A stretch of 64,000 nucleotides of DNA, taken from Marinigracilibium pacificum. GTDB taxonomy: Bacteria > Bacteroidota > Bacteroidia > Cytophagales > Cyclobacteriaceae. The stretch's first letter is position 1. Each line of letters opens with the position of its first letter. Below the pieces are notes generated by a model. That model made no database searches and was not told the origin of the DNA. It worked only from the letters and a program-made list of their open reading frames with translations. Of this stretch, positions 19,403 through 29,200 are shown in pieces. The stretch lies in NCBI RefSeq assembly GCF_012926615.1, contig NZ_JABBNU010000005.1:186001-250000 (forward strand). The letters run 5' to 3'. Position numbers and translations under genes: made by a program.

Positions 19403-19747
19403 CTACTCTAATTTTTGTTCTTCAAGAGTTAAACTATCTATTACAGCATTAGTTACCTCTTTTAATTCATCAGGGTTCTCCAAATACCATTGATATGAAG
19501 TAAAATATGTCATTGAATCCACTTCAAATTTCTCAAAAATAGAATCCTGATAAATTTCAAATACAACTCGTTGAGAATCTACCGAACCAGTAACATAATT
19601 AACTTCACTATCCAAAAGATAAAGTTCCTTTTGAATTGAGATCATTTTTTCCCTATCGATTAAATTATCAGGCTTTTTATTTTCCTTTTCTGAACAAGAA
19701 ATAAAAGCTAAAACCGACAAGGTCATAAGAATATAACTAACTTTCAT
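19403..19747 (-). CDS. DUF4296 family lipoprotein
   Basis: This 114-residue predicted lipoprotein begins with MKVSYIL and has a lipobox ending in AFISC. The mature part carries the DUF4296 pattern with LYLLDSEVNYV and EKFEVDSMTYFTSYQWY, a Bacteroidota-specific helical family of unknown function. The frame is open upstream to 19786, but the ATG at 19747 places the signal peptide at the N-terminus, so it is preferred. It lies seven bases upstream of mutS2 and is probably co-transcribed. Confidence 0.85.
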   Translation of the reverse strand: MKVSYILMTLSVLAFISCSEKENKKPDNLIDREKMISIQKELYLLDSEVNYVTGSVDSQRVVFEIYQDSIFEKFEVDSMTYFTSYQWYLENPDELKEVTNAVIDSLTLEEQKLE

Positions 19748-19911
19748 ATAGTTCAAATTTCGATTTTTTATATTGTATATCCCCATAAATGAAAATTCAT
19801 TTTACATTTTTTAACGTTACCCAAATCAATAAAATAGTAACTTTAACGCCAATTATACATTTAAATGAATAGATTCGTGACTTTGTCATTGATCCGGAAA
19901 ATTAATATATC

Positions 19912-20790
19912 ATGCGGGAACTAATAAAAAAGCTCCGTAAATATGAAATACAGATAAGAAAAGCGATAAACACTCAGCTTCAGGGTGATTTCAAATCTGT
20001 ATTTAAAGGTTCCGGTCTGGAATATGATGACGTCAGACAATATCAATATGGTGATGATGTCAGAACTATCGACTGGAGGGTAAGTGCAAAGGGGCATGGA
20101 ACGTTTGTAAAAACGTTTATTGAAGATAAAGAACAGGTAGTATATTTCATTGTTGATGTCAGTGGTTCACAAGACATCGGTTCAAGAAATCAGACGAAAC
20201 TTGAAATATGTAAGGAAATAACTGGTGTTTTGGCAATGGCTGCGTCAAGAGAAGCCAGTAAGGTGGGATTAATTGCTTTTTCTGATAGGAAAGAACTTTT
20301 TCTTAAGCCATTAAGAGGCCAGAATCATATTTATCAGTTGATAAAAAGTCTTTTTTCACTTCAGCCTAAATCACAGCAGACTGATTTAGATGGCGCCTTC
20401 AAGTACACCCTTAATCATTTAAAAAAGAAAAGTGTTGTATTCCTTATTTCAGATTTTATTGATGAAGATTACCAGCACACACTTAAAGGCCTTGCCAGAA
20501 AACATGATGTAATAGCAGTTCATGTATCTGATCGAAGGGAAAGAAAGATGCCTAAACTAGGAATAGTCCCTGTTCATGATAAAGAAACTGGAAAAACAAA
20601 GTGGATTAATTCGTCTTCTTCATTTTTCAGAACCCATATTGCAAAAAGGTTTGAAAGACATTCTGACGAACTTCAGGACTTTTCGAACAAGCACCAGATA
20701 AATTATGTACATATAGATACAAAAGAAAATTACGTACCAAAACTTATTCAATTATTTAAAATCAGAAATCAGACATTTAAGCGTGGTTAA
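19912..20790 (+). CDS. DUF58 domain protein (Bat-like operon)
   Basis: The 292-residue cytosolic protein is a DUF58 family member with a VWA-like fold; KGSGLEYDDVRQYQYGDD is the family hallmark near residue 35, with VDVSGS as a MIDAS-like region near residue 80. In Bacteroidota such proteins are normally encoded next to MoxR AAA ATPases and VWA proteins (Bat operon), associated with oxidative-stress tolerance or envelope assembly. No moxR-type gene is next to it here. It overlaps the next gene by eight bases. Confidence 0.92.
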   Translation: MRELIKKLRKYEIQIRKAINTQLQGDFKSVFKGSGLEYDDVRQYQYGDDVRTIDWRVSAKGHGTFVKTFIEDKEQVVYFIVDVSGSQDIGSRNQTKLEICKEITGVLAMAASREASKVGLIAFSDRKELFLKPLRGQNHIYQLIKSLFSLQPKSQQTDLDGAFKYTLNHLKKKSVVFLISDFIDEDYQHTLKGLARKHDVIAVHVSDRRERKMPKLGIVPVHDKETGKTKWINSSSSFFRTHIAKRFERHSDELQDFSNKHQINYVHIDTKENYVPKLIQLFKIRNQTFKRG

Positions 20791-21667
20791 TTTTTTAAGG
20801 TACTTCTTATTCTTTTTCCTGACAACAAGCTCAATTCTAGCTCAGGATATCACTTATGAGGCATACTTTCGCTCTGATAGCGTTAAGGCAGGTATGCCAT
20901 TGGAGTATGTTTTAAACGTTCAATACCCAAAAGAAATTGATGTTCTTCTACCGGATACAACCTTCAACTTTGGAGATTTTTTATTGACTGGTAGAAAATT
21001 TGCTCCTACATATTCCGATTCTATTTTCAGTTATGATAGTGTTGTTTATGAATTGACAAGCTTTAGTATTGAAAAAATTCAAACATTATCGTTACCTATC
21101 AAATATTACACAGAAAGTGATAGTGGTGAACTAAATACAAATACTGACACGTTGTATTTTGTAGAGTATATTCCTGTCGTTTCGGATACTTTACAAGTAA
21201 AAGAAAACACAGCCTTCCAGCCTCTTGAAAAGCTAATTAACTATCCGATACTAACGCTTGTTGTAATTTTTGTAATTGTTGTTATTATCATATTAATAAT
21301 TGTATTAGCAAGACCTTTAAAAATTGCCTTGAAAAAATGGAGGTTAAAGAGAAAATATAATAGAATCAGAAACTCCTTTGAAAAACAAGAGGTCAACAAC
21401 AGGCATGATGCTTCTAAAAAACTGGCTTTATGGAAAAGACTACTTGAAGTCCCTACTGATATTCCTGTTCCGGCCTTAACTACTGATGAAATAATTAAAT
21501 TTTCTGATACTTCTCAAATTGAAACTGAACTCAGGTCAATTGACAGATATATTTACAGCAATAAAAATGACAACTCAGACCTGATGGTAGCTTATGATAA
21601 GCTTCTCAGTCTTTCAGATAATATTTTAGAACAAAAACTACAGCGCCTAAGCCATGCAAGAAAGTGA
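20783..21667 (+). CDS. Secreted/membrane protein of Bat-like operon, unknown function
   Basis: This 294-residue protein has a signal peptide at the N-terminus ending at SSILAQ, a beta-rich extracytoplasmic region, one transmembrane helix near residues 155-178 and a cytoplasmic tail of about 110 charged residues. It is in the position of the BatD-like or DUF4381-like anchors in Bat operons, but I cannot assign a family. The frame starts with GTG at 20783, overlapping the DUF58 gene; this start gives a complete signal peptide. It overlaps the VWA gene by 14 bases. Confidence 0.75.
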   Translation: MVNFLRYFLFFFLTTSSILAQDITYEAYFRSDSVKAGMPLEYVLNVQYPKEIDVLLPDTTFNFGDFLLTGRKFAPTYSDSIFSYDSVVYELTSFSIEKIQTLSLPIKYYTESDSGELNTNTDTLYFVEYIPVVSDTLQVKENTAFQPLEKLINYPILTLVVIFVIVVIIILIIVLARPLKIALKKWRLKRKYNRIRNSFEKQEVNNRHDASKKLALWKRLLEVPTDIPVPALTTDEIIKFSDTSQIETELRSIDRYIYSNKNDNSDLMVAYDKLLSLSDNILEQKLQRLSHARK

Positions 21668-22724
21668 TAACCTGTCAAATATTCCGTGGTATTCGCTAGA
21701 TTGGTTTAACCCGGATAAATTCCCTTTAATTGGAACGGGAGAATACTTCGATTGGAAAAACGAGTGGGTTTTCTATTTGCTCCTGCTCATTCCTATTATT
21801 CTGGCTGTAATTCCATTTTTAAGAAAAAAAATTCAAACCTTGGAAGTTGCATTGCCAAAGAAAGATGTTGGTACTGACTTTACTTCTTATTTGCGTTTTA
21901 TACCAACAATACTATTATCTCTTTCATTTATATGTATGGTAATTGCACTGGCAAGACCTCAAAAAACAAATGAAAAAATAGAACAATGGTCAGAAGGTAT
22001 TGACATAATGCTACTACTGGATATTTCAGAATCAATGAAAATCCAGGATTTAAAGCCAAACAGACTTGAAGCCGCAAAAAAGACTGCTCTTGACTTTATT
22101 GATGGTAGAAATCAGGACAGAATTGGTGTGGTGATTTTTGCTGGTGAAGCATTTACTCTTGCTCCAATGACTACAGATTATGACCTGCTCAGATCTGAAA
22201 TTGAAGACATCACATTTAGCAAAATAAGAAAAAGCGGAACAGCAATAGGCCTAGCCCTGGGAATGGGAATTAACCGCATGAAGGAGTCTGAAGCGAAATC
22301 AAAGGTATTCATTTTGTTAAGTGATGGAGACAATACCGCTGGAAATATAGACCCTAAAACTGCAGCTGAATTTGCAGCTGGCTATGGAATAAAAATGTAT
22401 TCAATAGCTATTGGTCGTGAAGGTAGAGTTAGGTATGGTACCGATAATTTCGGACAGCCTTACTATGTTGAAAATAGTATTGATGAGACTACCCTGAGAA
22501 TGATTGCAGAAATTGGAAACGGAAAATTCTTCAGAGTTGAAAACAACAAAGGCTTACAAGAGGTATTTAATACTATTGATCAATTAGAAAAAGCTAAAAT
22601 ATACGAAAACAGGTATAAAAATACTTTTGATTATTATTTCGTTTATCTGTATTGGGCCTTAGCTTTATTCCTGGGTTGGTTATTGACCAAATTAACAATC
22701 TTTTCAAATATTCTAGTTGACTAA
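21654..22724 (+). CDS. VWA domain membrane protein (BatA-like)
   Basis: The 356-residue protein has two N-terminal hydrophobic segments (residues about 38-56 and 76-100), a VWA domain from about residue 110 and a final membrane helix near residues 325-345. The MIDAS motif DISES (Asp-x-Ser-x-Ser) with Thr and Asp partners is intact. This is the BatA/BatB architecture found with DUF58 and MoxR proteins. Metal-dependent protein binding in the periplasm or cytoplasm is expected, but the partners are unknown. It overlaps the upstream gene by 14 bases, so the three genes form one operon. Confidence 0.92.
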   Translation: MQESDNLSNIPWYSLDWFNPDKFPLIGTGEYFDWKNEWVFYLLLLIPIILAVIPFLRKKIQTLEVALPKKDVGTDFTSYLRFIPTILLSLSFICMVIALARPQKTNEKIEQWSEGIDIMLLLDISESMKIQDLKPNRLEAAKKTALDFIDGRNQDRIGVVIFAGEAFTLAPMTTDYDLLRSEIEDITFSKIRKSGTAIGLALGMGINRMKESEAKSKVFILLSDGDNTAGNIDPKTAAEFAAGYGIKMYSIAIGREGRVRYGTDNFGQPYYVENSIDETTLRMIAEIGNGKFFRVENNKGLQEVFNTIDQLEKAKIYENRYKNTFDYYFVYLYWALALFLGWLLTKLTIFSNILVD

Positions 22725-22728
22725 GTTT

Positions 22729-23400
22729 ATGTCTGAACTAATAAATAACTACAATAAGGTAAAAGAACAAATTGCTGAGGATGTTACTCTTGTGGCAGTT
22801 AGTAAAACTAAACCAAATCAGGATATACTTGAACTGTATAATGCCGGCCAAAGGGTATTTGGAGAAAATAAAGTTCAGGAATTAACCAGTAAGCAAGAAG
22901 AACTACCCAAAGACATACAGTGGCATATGATTGGCCATCTTCAGCGAAATAAGGTTAAGTATATAGTTCCTTTTGTTTCATTAATTCATTCTGTCGATAG
23001 CAAAAGACTAGCTAAAGAAATTAATAAAGAAGCAAAAAAAAACGACCGAATAATTGAGTGTCTTCTTCAGGTCCATATTGCAGAAGAAGAGTCCAAATTT
23101 GGTTTTGATGAAAATGAAATTATAGAAATCATCAGCAATAATGAATTCTCTGAATTTGACAATATTAAAATTGTCGGTTTAATGGGAATGGCCACATTTA
23201 CTGACGACCAGGATCAGGTAAGAAAAGAATTTAAAAATCTTAAAGAAATTTTCGGCCGAATAAAAGCCATTGGTGCTTCACAAAACATCTCTATGAAAAC
23301 CTTATCAATGGGAATGAGTGATGATTTTGCAATTGCCATAGAAGAAGGATCTACAATGGTTAGAGTTGGAAGTAAAATATTTGGAGAAAGAAATTACTAA
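22729..23400 (+). CDS. YggS family PLP homeostasis protein
   Basis: This 223-residue protein is a YggS/PROSC family PLP-binding protein, a single alanine racemase-like TIM barrel. The PLP-lysine is in LVAVSKTK. Other family features are FGENKVQEL, WHMIGHLQRNK and SMGMSDDF. Members maintain vitamin B6 homeostasis rather than catalysing a known reaction. The frame is open to a TTG at 22717 that overlaps the VWA stop, but ATG 22729 fits the usual N-terminus. It is four bases downstream of the VWA gene and is likely read with it. Confidence 0.93.
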   Translation: MSELINNYNKVKEQIAEDVTLVAVSKTKPNQDILELYNAGQRVFGENKVQELTSKQEELPKDIQWHMIGHLQRNKVKYIVPFVSLIHSVDSKRLAKEINKEAKKNDRIIECLLQVHIAEEESKFGFDENEIIEIISNNEFSEFDNIKIVGLMGMATFTDDQDQVRKEFKNLKEIFGRIKAIGASQNISMKTLSMGMSDDFAIAIEEGSTMVRVGSKIFGERNY

Positions 23401-23401
23401 G

Positions 23402-23776
23402 ATGCAAAAAACTATTCTGACAATCGCTGGTTTTTCAGGAATGGCTGCCGTTATAGTTGGTGCCTTTGGAGCACATAAACTTGAGCCAATTTTGGTTGCA
23501 AACAACACTTTAGATACATTTCAAACAGCTTCAGAATATCACTTCTATCATACATTTCTTCTAATTGCCTTAGGGATATTATCTCGCCGGATACCAAAAA
23601 GATATACCCAGTTTAGTTTCATATCTACATTAGCAGGGATGATAGTCTTTTCCGGAAGCTTATATATTTATTCCTTATTAGGGTTAAAAACTCTGGCCAT
23701 GATCACACCTATCGGAGGACTTTTCCTAATATTAGGCTGGATTGGATTTATCGTAGCCGTCATTTTCAAAAAATAA
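23402..23776 (+). CDS. DUF423 family membrane protein
   Basis: The 124-residue protein has four hydrophobic segments and the DUF423 pattern: GAFGAHKLEP at the first loop and FQTASEYHFYHTFLL in the second. The family (YwdK/YgdD-type) comprises small inner-membrane proteins of unknown function. The ATG at 23402 begins one base after the YggS stop. An upstream in-frame ATG at 23366 lies inside the YggS gene and would add an implausible leader, so 23402 is preferred. Confidence 0.92.
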   Translation: MQKTILTIAGFSGMAAVIVGAFGAHKLEPILVANNTLDTFQTASEYHFYHTFLLIALGILSRRIPKRYTQFSFISTLAGMIVFSGSLYIYSLLGLKTLAMITPIGGLFLILGWIGFIVAVIFKK

Positions 23777-23846
23777 CTTACATCAAAACGGTTAATTCCA
23801 AAATTATTCCTAGTTTTCGGTAACTTTTTAAATAACCCAAGCTAGA

Positions 23847-23881
23847 GGTGTTACCTTTTTGATTTTTTAGTTATTAACACC
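23847..23881. promoter_or_regulatory. Inverted repeat upstream of cheR-like gene
   Basis: GGTGTTA at 23847-23853 and TAACACC at 23875-23881 form a seven-base inverted repeat with a T-rich loop of 21 bases, about 20 bases before the cheR-like start. It could be an operator or a weak hairpin that ends the upstream transcript. No promoter box was recognised. Confidence 0.3.
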
Positions 23882-23903
23882 CAAAGTCTGTTAAGTGATC
23901 GGA

Positions 23904-24728
23904 ATGCAAGAAATTGAAATAGCAAATTTAAGAAGGCTGACTGAAGTCGTAAAATCAACATATAACTACGATTTCACGAATTACGCAATGTCTTCATTTA
24001 AGAGAAGGATTGGAAGAGTTTTGGATCTTTTCAATTTTGCATCTGTTGATGCATTGATATCAAAGATCCAGACTGATCGTGCTTTTTTTGAGACATTCGT
24101 ACAAGAAATCACAGTCAACGTAACAGAAATGTTTAGAGACCCTTCTTTTTGGAGAATATTAAGAGAAGACATAGTACCTAATTTGCTTTTGAATCATTCA
24201 AGTATAAACATCTGGCATGCAGGATGTTCATCTGGAGAAGAGGTCTACTCAATGTGTATTCTTTTAAATGAGATGGGCATTCTTGATAAATCCAAAATCA
24301 TAGCAACAGATCTTGACAAAGGTATTCTTGAAAGAGCACGTGCAGGTAGGTTTAAACTGAAAAACATGGAGTTGAATGAGAAGAACTATATCAGATTTCA
24401 GGGAACTCATTCGATTAAAGACTATTACACCATTAGAGGTGACGATGTTCAGATGAACCCAGACCTTGTAAGAAATGTAAGCTGGAGGGAACATGATCTT
24501 GTTAATGGACCTGTATTTAACAAGTTTGATCTTGTGCTATGCAGAAATGTAATGATTTACTTTAATCAGAACCTTCAAAATGAGGTATTAAAGAAAATTC
24601 ATGAGTCCATGTTTAAATACGGTTATCTGGCTATTGGTAATAAGGAGTCATTGATATGGTGTGAGATCGCCAATAAGTTTATCGTAGTTAATAACGAAGA
24701 AAAAATTTATAAAAAGATTAAAGAATAG
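23904..24728 (+). CDS. cheR: CheR-type protein-glutamate O-methyltransferase
   Basis: The 274-residue protein is a full-length CheR. The N-terminal helical domain is followed by VNVTEMFRDPSFW, then the SAM-binding motif HAGCSSGEEVYSM near residue 108, the acidic motif ATDLD, and LVLCRNVMIYF, all conserved in active CheR. CheR methylates glutamates of chemoreceptors in classical chemotaxis. No chemoreceptor, CheW or CheA gene is in the window, so the substrate is open. It precedes a CheB gene and a set of GAF/PP2C/Sia-type genes on the same strand. Start ATG 23904 gives MQEIEI; a GTG nine bases earlier is less likely. Confidence 0.93.
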   Translation: MQEIEIANLRRLTEVVKSTYNYDFTNYAMSSFKRRIGRVLDLFNFASVDALISKIQTDRAFFETFVQEITVNVTEMFRDPSFWRILREDIVPNLLLNHSSINIWHAGCSSGEEVYSMCILLNEMGILDKSKIIATDLDKGILERARAGRFKLKNMELNEKNYIRFQGTHSIKDYYTIRGDDVQMNPDLVRNVSWREHDLVNGPVFNKFDLVLCRNVMIYFNQNLQNEVLKKIHESMFKYGYLAIGNKESLIWCEIANKFIVVNNEEKIYKKIKE

Positions 24729-24752
24729 AAAGCAGACCTTGAATCTATTAAT

Positions 24753-25346
24753 ATGAAAAAATACGATTTAAGTGATAAATATAAGGCCGTAGTTATCGGT
24801 GGGTCTGCTGGAAGTTTTCAGGGAGTCGTAAAGATTTTATCTAGTATTCCGGAAAATTTCACATTACCAATTATCATGTGCTTGCATAGACTCAAGCATG
24901 TAAGAAATGGCTTTGTTGAAGCCTTGAGCATTAAAAGTGTCAAACCGGTACATGAGCCGTTTGATAAAGAAAGCATAAAAAAAGGCAGAGTGTATTTGGC
25001 ACCTGCTAATTATCATTTGCATGTTGAACTAGGTAATACCTTTGCTTTGTCTACAGACAGGTTAGAAAACAATTCCAGACCTGCCATTGACATAACGCTT
25101 GAAACAGCAGCATATGTTTATAAAGACAAACTAATTGGCATTCTTTTATCTGGCGCAAATAAAGATGGAGCCATGGGAATGAAAAAGATCAAAGACAGAG
25201 GCGGAATGACCATTATTCAGGATCCCGCAACGTGTATGATCGACACCATGCCAACTGCTGCAATGAAATTAACTGAAATCGATCATTCATTGAATATTGA
25301 TGAGATCGTGAATTTTTTGAAACAACTTGACAGTCAGTATAAATAA
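24753..25346 (+). CDS. cheB: CheB-type methylesterase domain protein (no receiver)
   Basis: This 197-residue protein is the catalytic domain of CheB alone, with no N-terminal receiver domain. The catalytic triad is intact: S18 in IGGSAGS, H45 in CLHRLKH, and D138 in SGANKDGAMG. In normal CheB phosphorylation of the receiver activates the esterase; here regulation must be different or the enzyme constitutive. It lies 24 bases downstream of cheR, on the same strand, and was probably selected together with it. Its substrate is unknown; deamidase activity is also possible in this family. Confidence 0.92.
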   Translation: MKKYDLSDKYKAVVIGGSAGSFQGVVKILSSIPENFTLPIIMCLHRLKHVRNGFVEALSIKSVKPVHEPFDKESIKKGRVYLAPANYHLHVELGNTFALSTDRLENNSRPAIDITLETAAYVYKDKLIGILLSGANKDGAMGMKKIKDRGGMTIIQDPATCMIDTMPTAAMKLTEIDHSLNIDEIVNFLKQLDSQYK

Positions 25347-25385
25347 TTTATACAGCTGAATTTTTAGATATAAAATATAAGTTAA

Positions 25386-26243
25386 ATGAAAAATAGCCTG
25401 AAGAAAATTGCTGGCCTGCTATTTATAATTTTTTTAGTTGGTGGTTTGTTGTTGGCATATCTGATGCAAGGCTTCAAAGGAGCTTTAATTCAGAATATCC
25501 CTTCATTGAATTTAAACAACATCCAATCTGGTCAGAATGTATTCAATGAACTTTTTTATACAGTAATGGGAGTTTATAGCATTGCATTGATATGCATTGT
25601 ATTCTTATTTATTTCTGATAACAAAGCAGGAAAAGGAGATGAAAATTCTAGCAACCTTAAAGATTCTTCCAAATCACAATCTGAAGAAGATGATGCTGAT
25701 CAAAGAATTGTAAATGATGATGAAATAGAAGATTCTAACTTAAAAGAAGTTGCTCAAATAATAAATTCTGAAGGAGATACTGAAAAAATCCTTGAAAAAG
25801 CGATTACTAAAATAAGTAATTTCATTGAAGCAGGTCAGGCCGCAATTTATTCAAAGGTAAGAGAAGATGACAAAACTAAACTTAATCTAATTGCTGGATA
25901 TGCACTTAGCTTTGGTGAAGGAAGAAAAATCTCTTTTGATATCGGAGAAGGAATTGTTGGAACTGTGGGTAAGGAAAAAAGATTACTTGAGATTAATGAT
26001 ATCCCTGATGGGTATATAAACATTGTCTCAGGATTGGGTAAATCAACTCCTAACTCCTTGCTTGTAGCACCAATAGTAGAAAACTCTACTGTATATGGAG
26101 TAGTTGAAATTGCTTCATTCAAAAATTTCTCGGATGCTCAAAAGGAGTATATCTCAGAATGCTTGACCTATATGGCTAAAAAGCTTAAAAATGAAGCTAA
26201 AGCCAAAAAGGAAGATAATAAGTCAGAAAATACTAATGATTAA
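25386..26243 (+). CDS. Membrane GAF-domain protein
   Basis: The 285-residue protein has two hydrophobic segments (about residues 7-25 and 55-76), an acidic linker rich in Asp and Glu, and a GAF domain from about residue 125 to 270. The GAF region shows the blocks EGIVGTVG, IVSGLGKSTPNSLL and GVVEIASF, nearly matching the partial sensor at the left end and the SiaA-like protein that follows. There is no output domain, so it may act as a ligand-sensing partner of the next gene, from which it is only 20 bases away. The ligand is unknown. Confidence 0.85.
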   Translation: MKNSLKKIAGLLFIIFLVGGLLLAYLMQGFKGALIQNIPSLNLNNIQSGQNVFNELFYTVMGVYSIALICIVFLFISDNKAGKGDENSSNLKDSSKSQSEEDDADQRIVNDDEIEDSNLKEVAQIINSEGDTEKILEKAITKISNFIEAGQAAIYSKVREDDKTKLNLIAGYALSFGEGRKISFDIGEGIVGTVGKEKRLLEINDIPDGYINIVSGLGKSTPNSLLVAPIVENSTVYGVVEIASFKNFSDAQKEYISECLTYMAKKLKNEAKAKKEDNKSENTND

Positions 26244-26263
26244 TAATTTTAATTTTTTCACCT

Positions 26264-29200
26264 ATGTTTAAAAACATCAATATCGGGGGAAAAATAACGA
26301 CTTTAACTGCCCTAATTGTTTTGATTGGTGTTGCTATTTCAATAACAGTAGCATACAATCTGAACAAAGACAAATTAGAGTCGGAATATTTAAACCAGTT
26401 GTCTGTAGTTAACAGAGCAATCGATAAAGATATTTCCAACCGTTTCAATATGTATAAGAATACAGTTGAAGCAATAGCGGGAACTCAAGATCTTCAAGAA
26501 GCTCTATCTCTTTACAATGATTACAGCTACATTAACCCGGATAGCGTTGACAGTCTAATTGCTCCTGTTTTGAATAGAAAGATCTATTCATCAACACAAA
26601 GCAACTTATACATTACTGATATTACAGGTAATATTCTAGCTTCAACTGATGGTATTACCGACGTAAATATTGAGACAATTGCTGAATCTATCCTTCAAAA
26701 AGCGACTGAAACTTCAGCTATTGGAAATCTTCAGGAAAACGAATCCGGATTTGCAATATATGCTGCAGCTCCTGTTAAGTTTAACAGTTCAAATGTTGGT
26801 TATATTGTTACCGGACATTCATTAAATACTCTTTACCCAATTTTAGAAGACACTTCTTACCTTGGAAAAACAGGTGAAAACCTTCTTGTTTCAAGAGTAT
26901 TAGATAGAGCAATCTATGTTAGCCCTTCAAGAACAGAGGGTAGTGAGCTTATAAAAAGAAGTGTTAGTATTGAAGAGCAAACTGCAAGTCAAAACGCTGT
27001 ACGAAGAGTGATGGTTACAGATACTCTTGGTAGCATGCAAGATATTGACTACGCTAATAAAGAAGTTCTTTCAGTATGGAGGCCTATTCAAGGAACTAAC
27101 CTGGGTATTGTTACCAAGATTGATCAGGATGAAATTTACTCATCTTCAAATGAGCTTCTTAGAAAATTAATCTTAGGTGGTATTGGAGCTTTGATATTCA
27201 CAATCATCATAAGCTTATTAATCACAAGAACGCTAACTAAGCCGTTAAAAGAGTTACAAAATATAGTTAAAAACCTTTCCAAAGGTATTCTACCAAATAA
27301 AATTGGAATTAGAGGGAAAGACGAAATAGGGCAAATAGCCAGTGCTACAAGAAACCTTGTATCAGGACTAAAACGTACTGCAAACTTTGCCAAGCAAATT
27401 GGAGAAGGTCATTATGATGCTGAATTCCAGCCATTGTCTAATGAAGATACTATCGGTACTTCATTAATCAACATGCGAGATAGTATTCAGCAAGCTGAAA
27501 AAAGAGATCAGGAAAGGAACTGGATCGTAATTGGTGTAGCTGAAATTGGTGAAATTCTTCGTGCTCATAACGACCTTGATACTCTTGGATATGAACTAAT
27601 TAAGTATATCACAAAGAAAACAGAGGCAATTCAGGGAGCTTTTTATGTCGTTCAAAATGAAAAAGACTCTGATGACTATGCAGAAGCAAGAGCTGTTTAT
27701 GCCTACAACAAACAAAAGCAACTTAGAGCAAAATTCAAGTTTGCTGAAGGTCTGGTAGGACAAGCATGGGCTGAAAGAGACACTATTTTCAGAACAGAAA
27801 TTCCTTATGATTATGTGACTCTGACTAGTGGTTTATTAGGTGAGCAAAGACCTACCTCTTTATTGATTGTTCCATTAATTGCTAATGAAATAGTTTATGG
27901 GGTAATTGAAATTGCGGGTTTCAAAAAATTCTCCCCTACTCATGTCAAATTTGTTGAAGAATTATCTACAATCATTGCCCAGACAATATTCAATATCCAG
28001 GTAAATGACAGAACGAGAAAGCTTTTACAAGAATCTCAGGCAATGAGTAATGAGCTTCAGGAGAAGCAGGAAGTTTTAAGGCAAAATGCCGAAGAAATGG
28101 AAGCTACTCAGGAAGAATTGAGAAGAACCAACAACCAGCTTGAAGAGCAAATTGAAGAGGTAAACAGAACGCAGAAGCGTATGCAGCTACTTCTTGAAAA
28201 TGCATCTGAGGTTATTACTATTTACGAAGAAGATCAAACTATCAGATATATTTCTCCTTCAGTTGAAAAGATCCTGGGTCACAAGACTGAAGAGATGATT
28301 GGAATCAAGGATATTAAATTCGTTGAGGCATCATACAAAGAGAGCGTTAACGAAATGTTTAATAAGCTTCTTGAGAATCCTGATGAGCAGATCACCATTC
28401 AATACGAATATCAGACTGCTGATGGAAATCTAATCTGGATTGAGTCTACTGGAAACAACTTATTAAATGATAAGGCTATCCAGGGAATCATTGTAAACTC
28501 AAGGGATATCACTGAAAAACGACTGGCTGAGCAAGAGCAAAGAATGCGAAGTAAAATGCAGGCTCTATCTGAAAACTCGCCGGATCTTATTACCAGGATT
28601 GAGTCTGATGGTGAAGTTAGTTACATCAACCCGACAATTGAGGCGTTTACTGGTCAGAAACCTGATATATACCTTCACAAACATGTTGAAGAATTAGATC
28701 TGAATTCAGGAATTACAGATTACTGGATGGAAGTTCTGAATCAGGTTAAAGAACATAAAGAAAAAATCACTAATGAGATAGACTTCCCGACAGACAATGG
28801 TAATCTTGTCATGCAGGTTAATGCTATTCCAGAATATAATGAGGCTGATCTAATTGAGTCTGTACTTGTAGTTTCTCACGATATCACTGCCCGAAAGGCA
28901 ATTGAACTAGAGATTCAAAACAAGAACAAAAAGATTAACGATTCGATTAATTATGCTAAACGAATCCAGGGAGCTATTCTACCTAACAATAAGGTTATTA
29001 ATAAAACCCTGCCGGAATCATTTATTTTCTATCGTCCTAAAGATGTAGTAAGTGGTGACTTCCCTTGGTACTTACAGCAAGGTGATGATATATTCATTGC
29101 TGCAGTTGACTGTACCGGTCACGGAGTACCTGGAGCACTATTATCATTAATTGGTTACTTCTTACTAAATGATATTGTTAGATCAAGAAAAATCACAGAA

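Noticed and set aside
24753-25346. A full chemotaxis operon
   Set aside because: Only CheR and a receiver-less CheB are present; no cheA, cheW, cheY or receptor gene was found.
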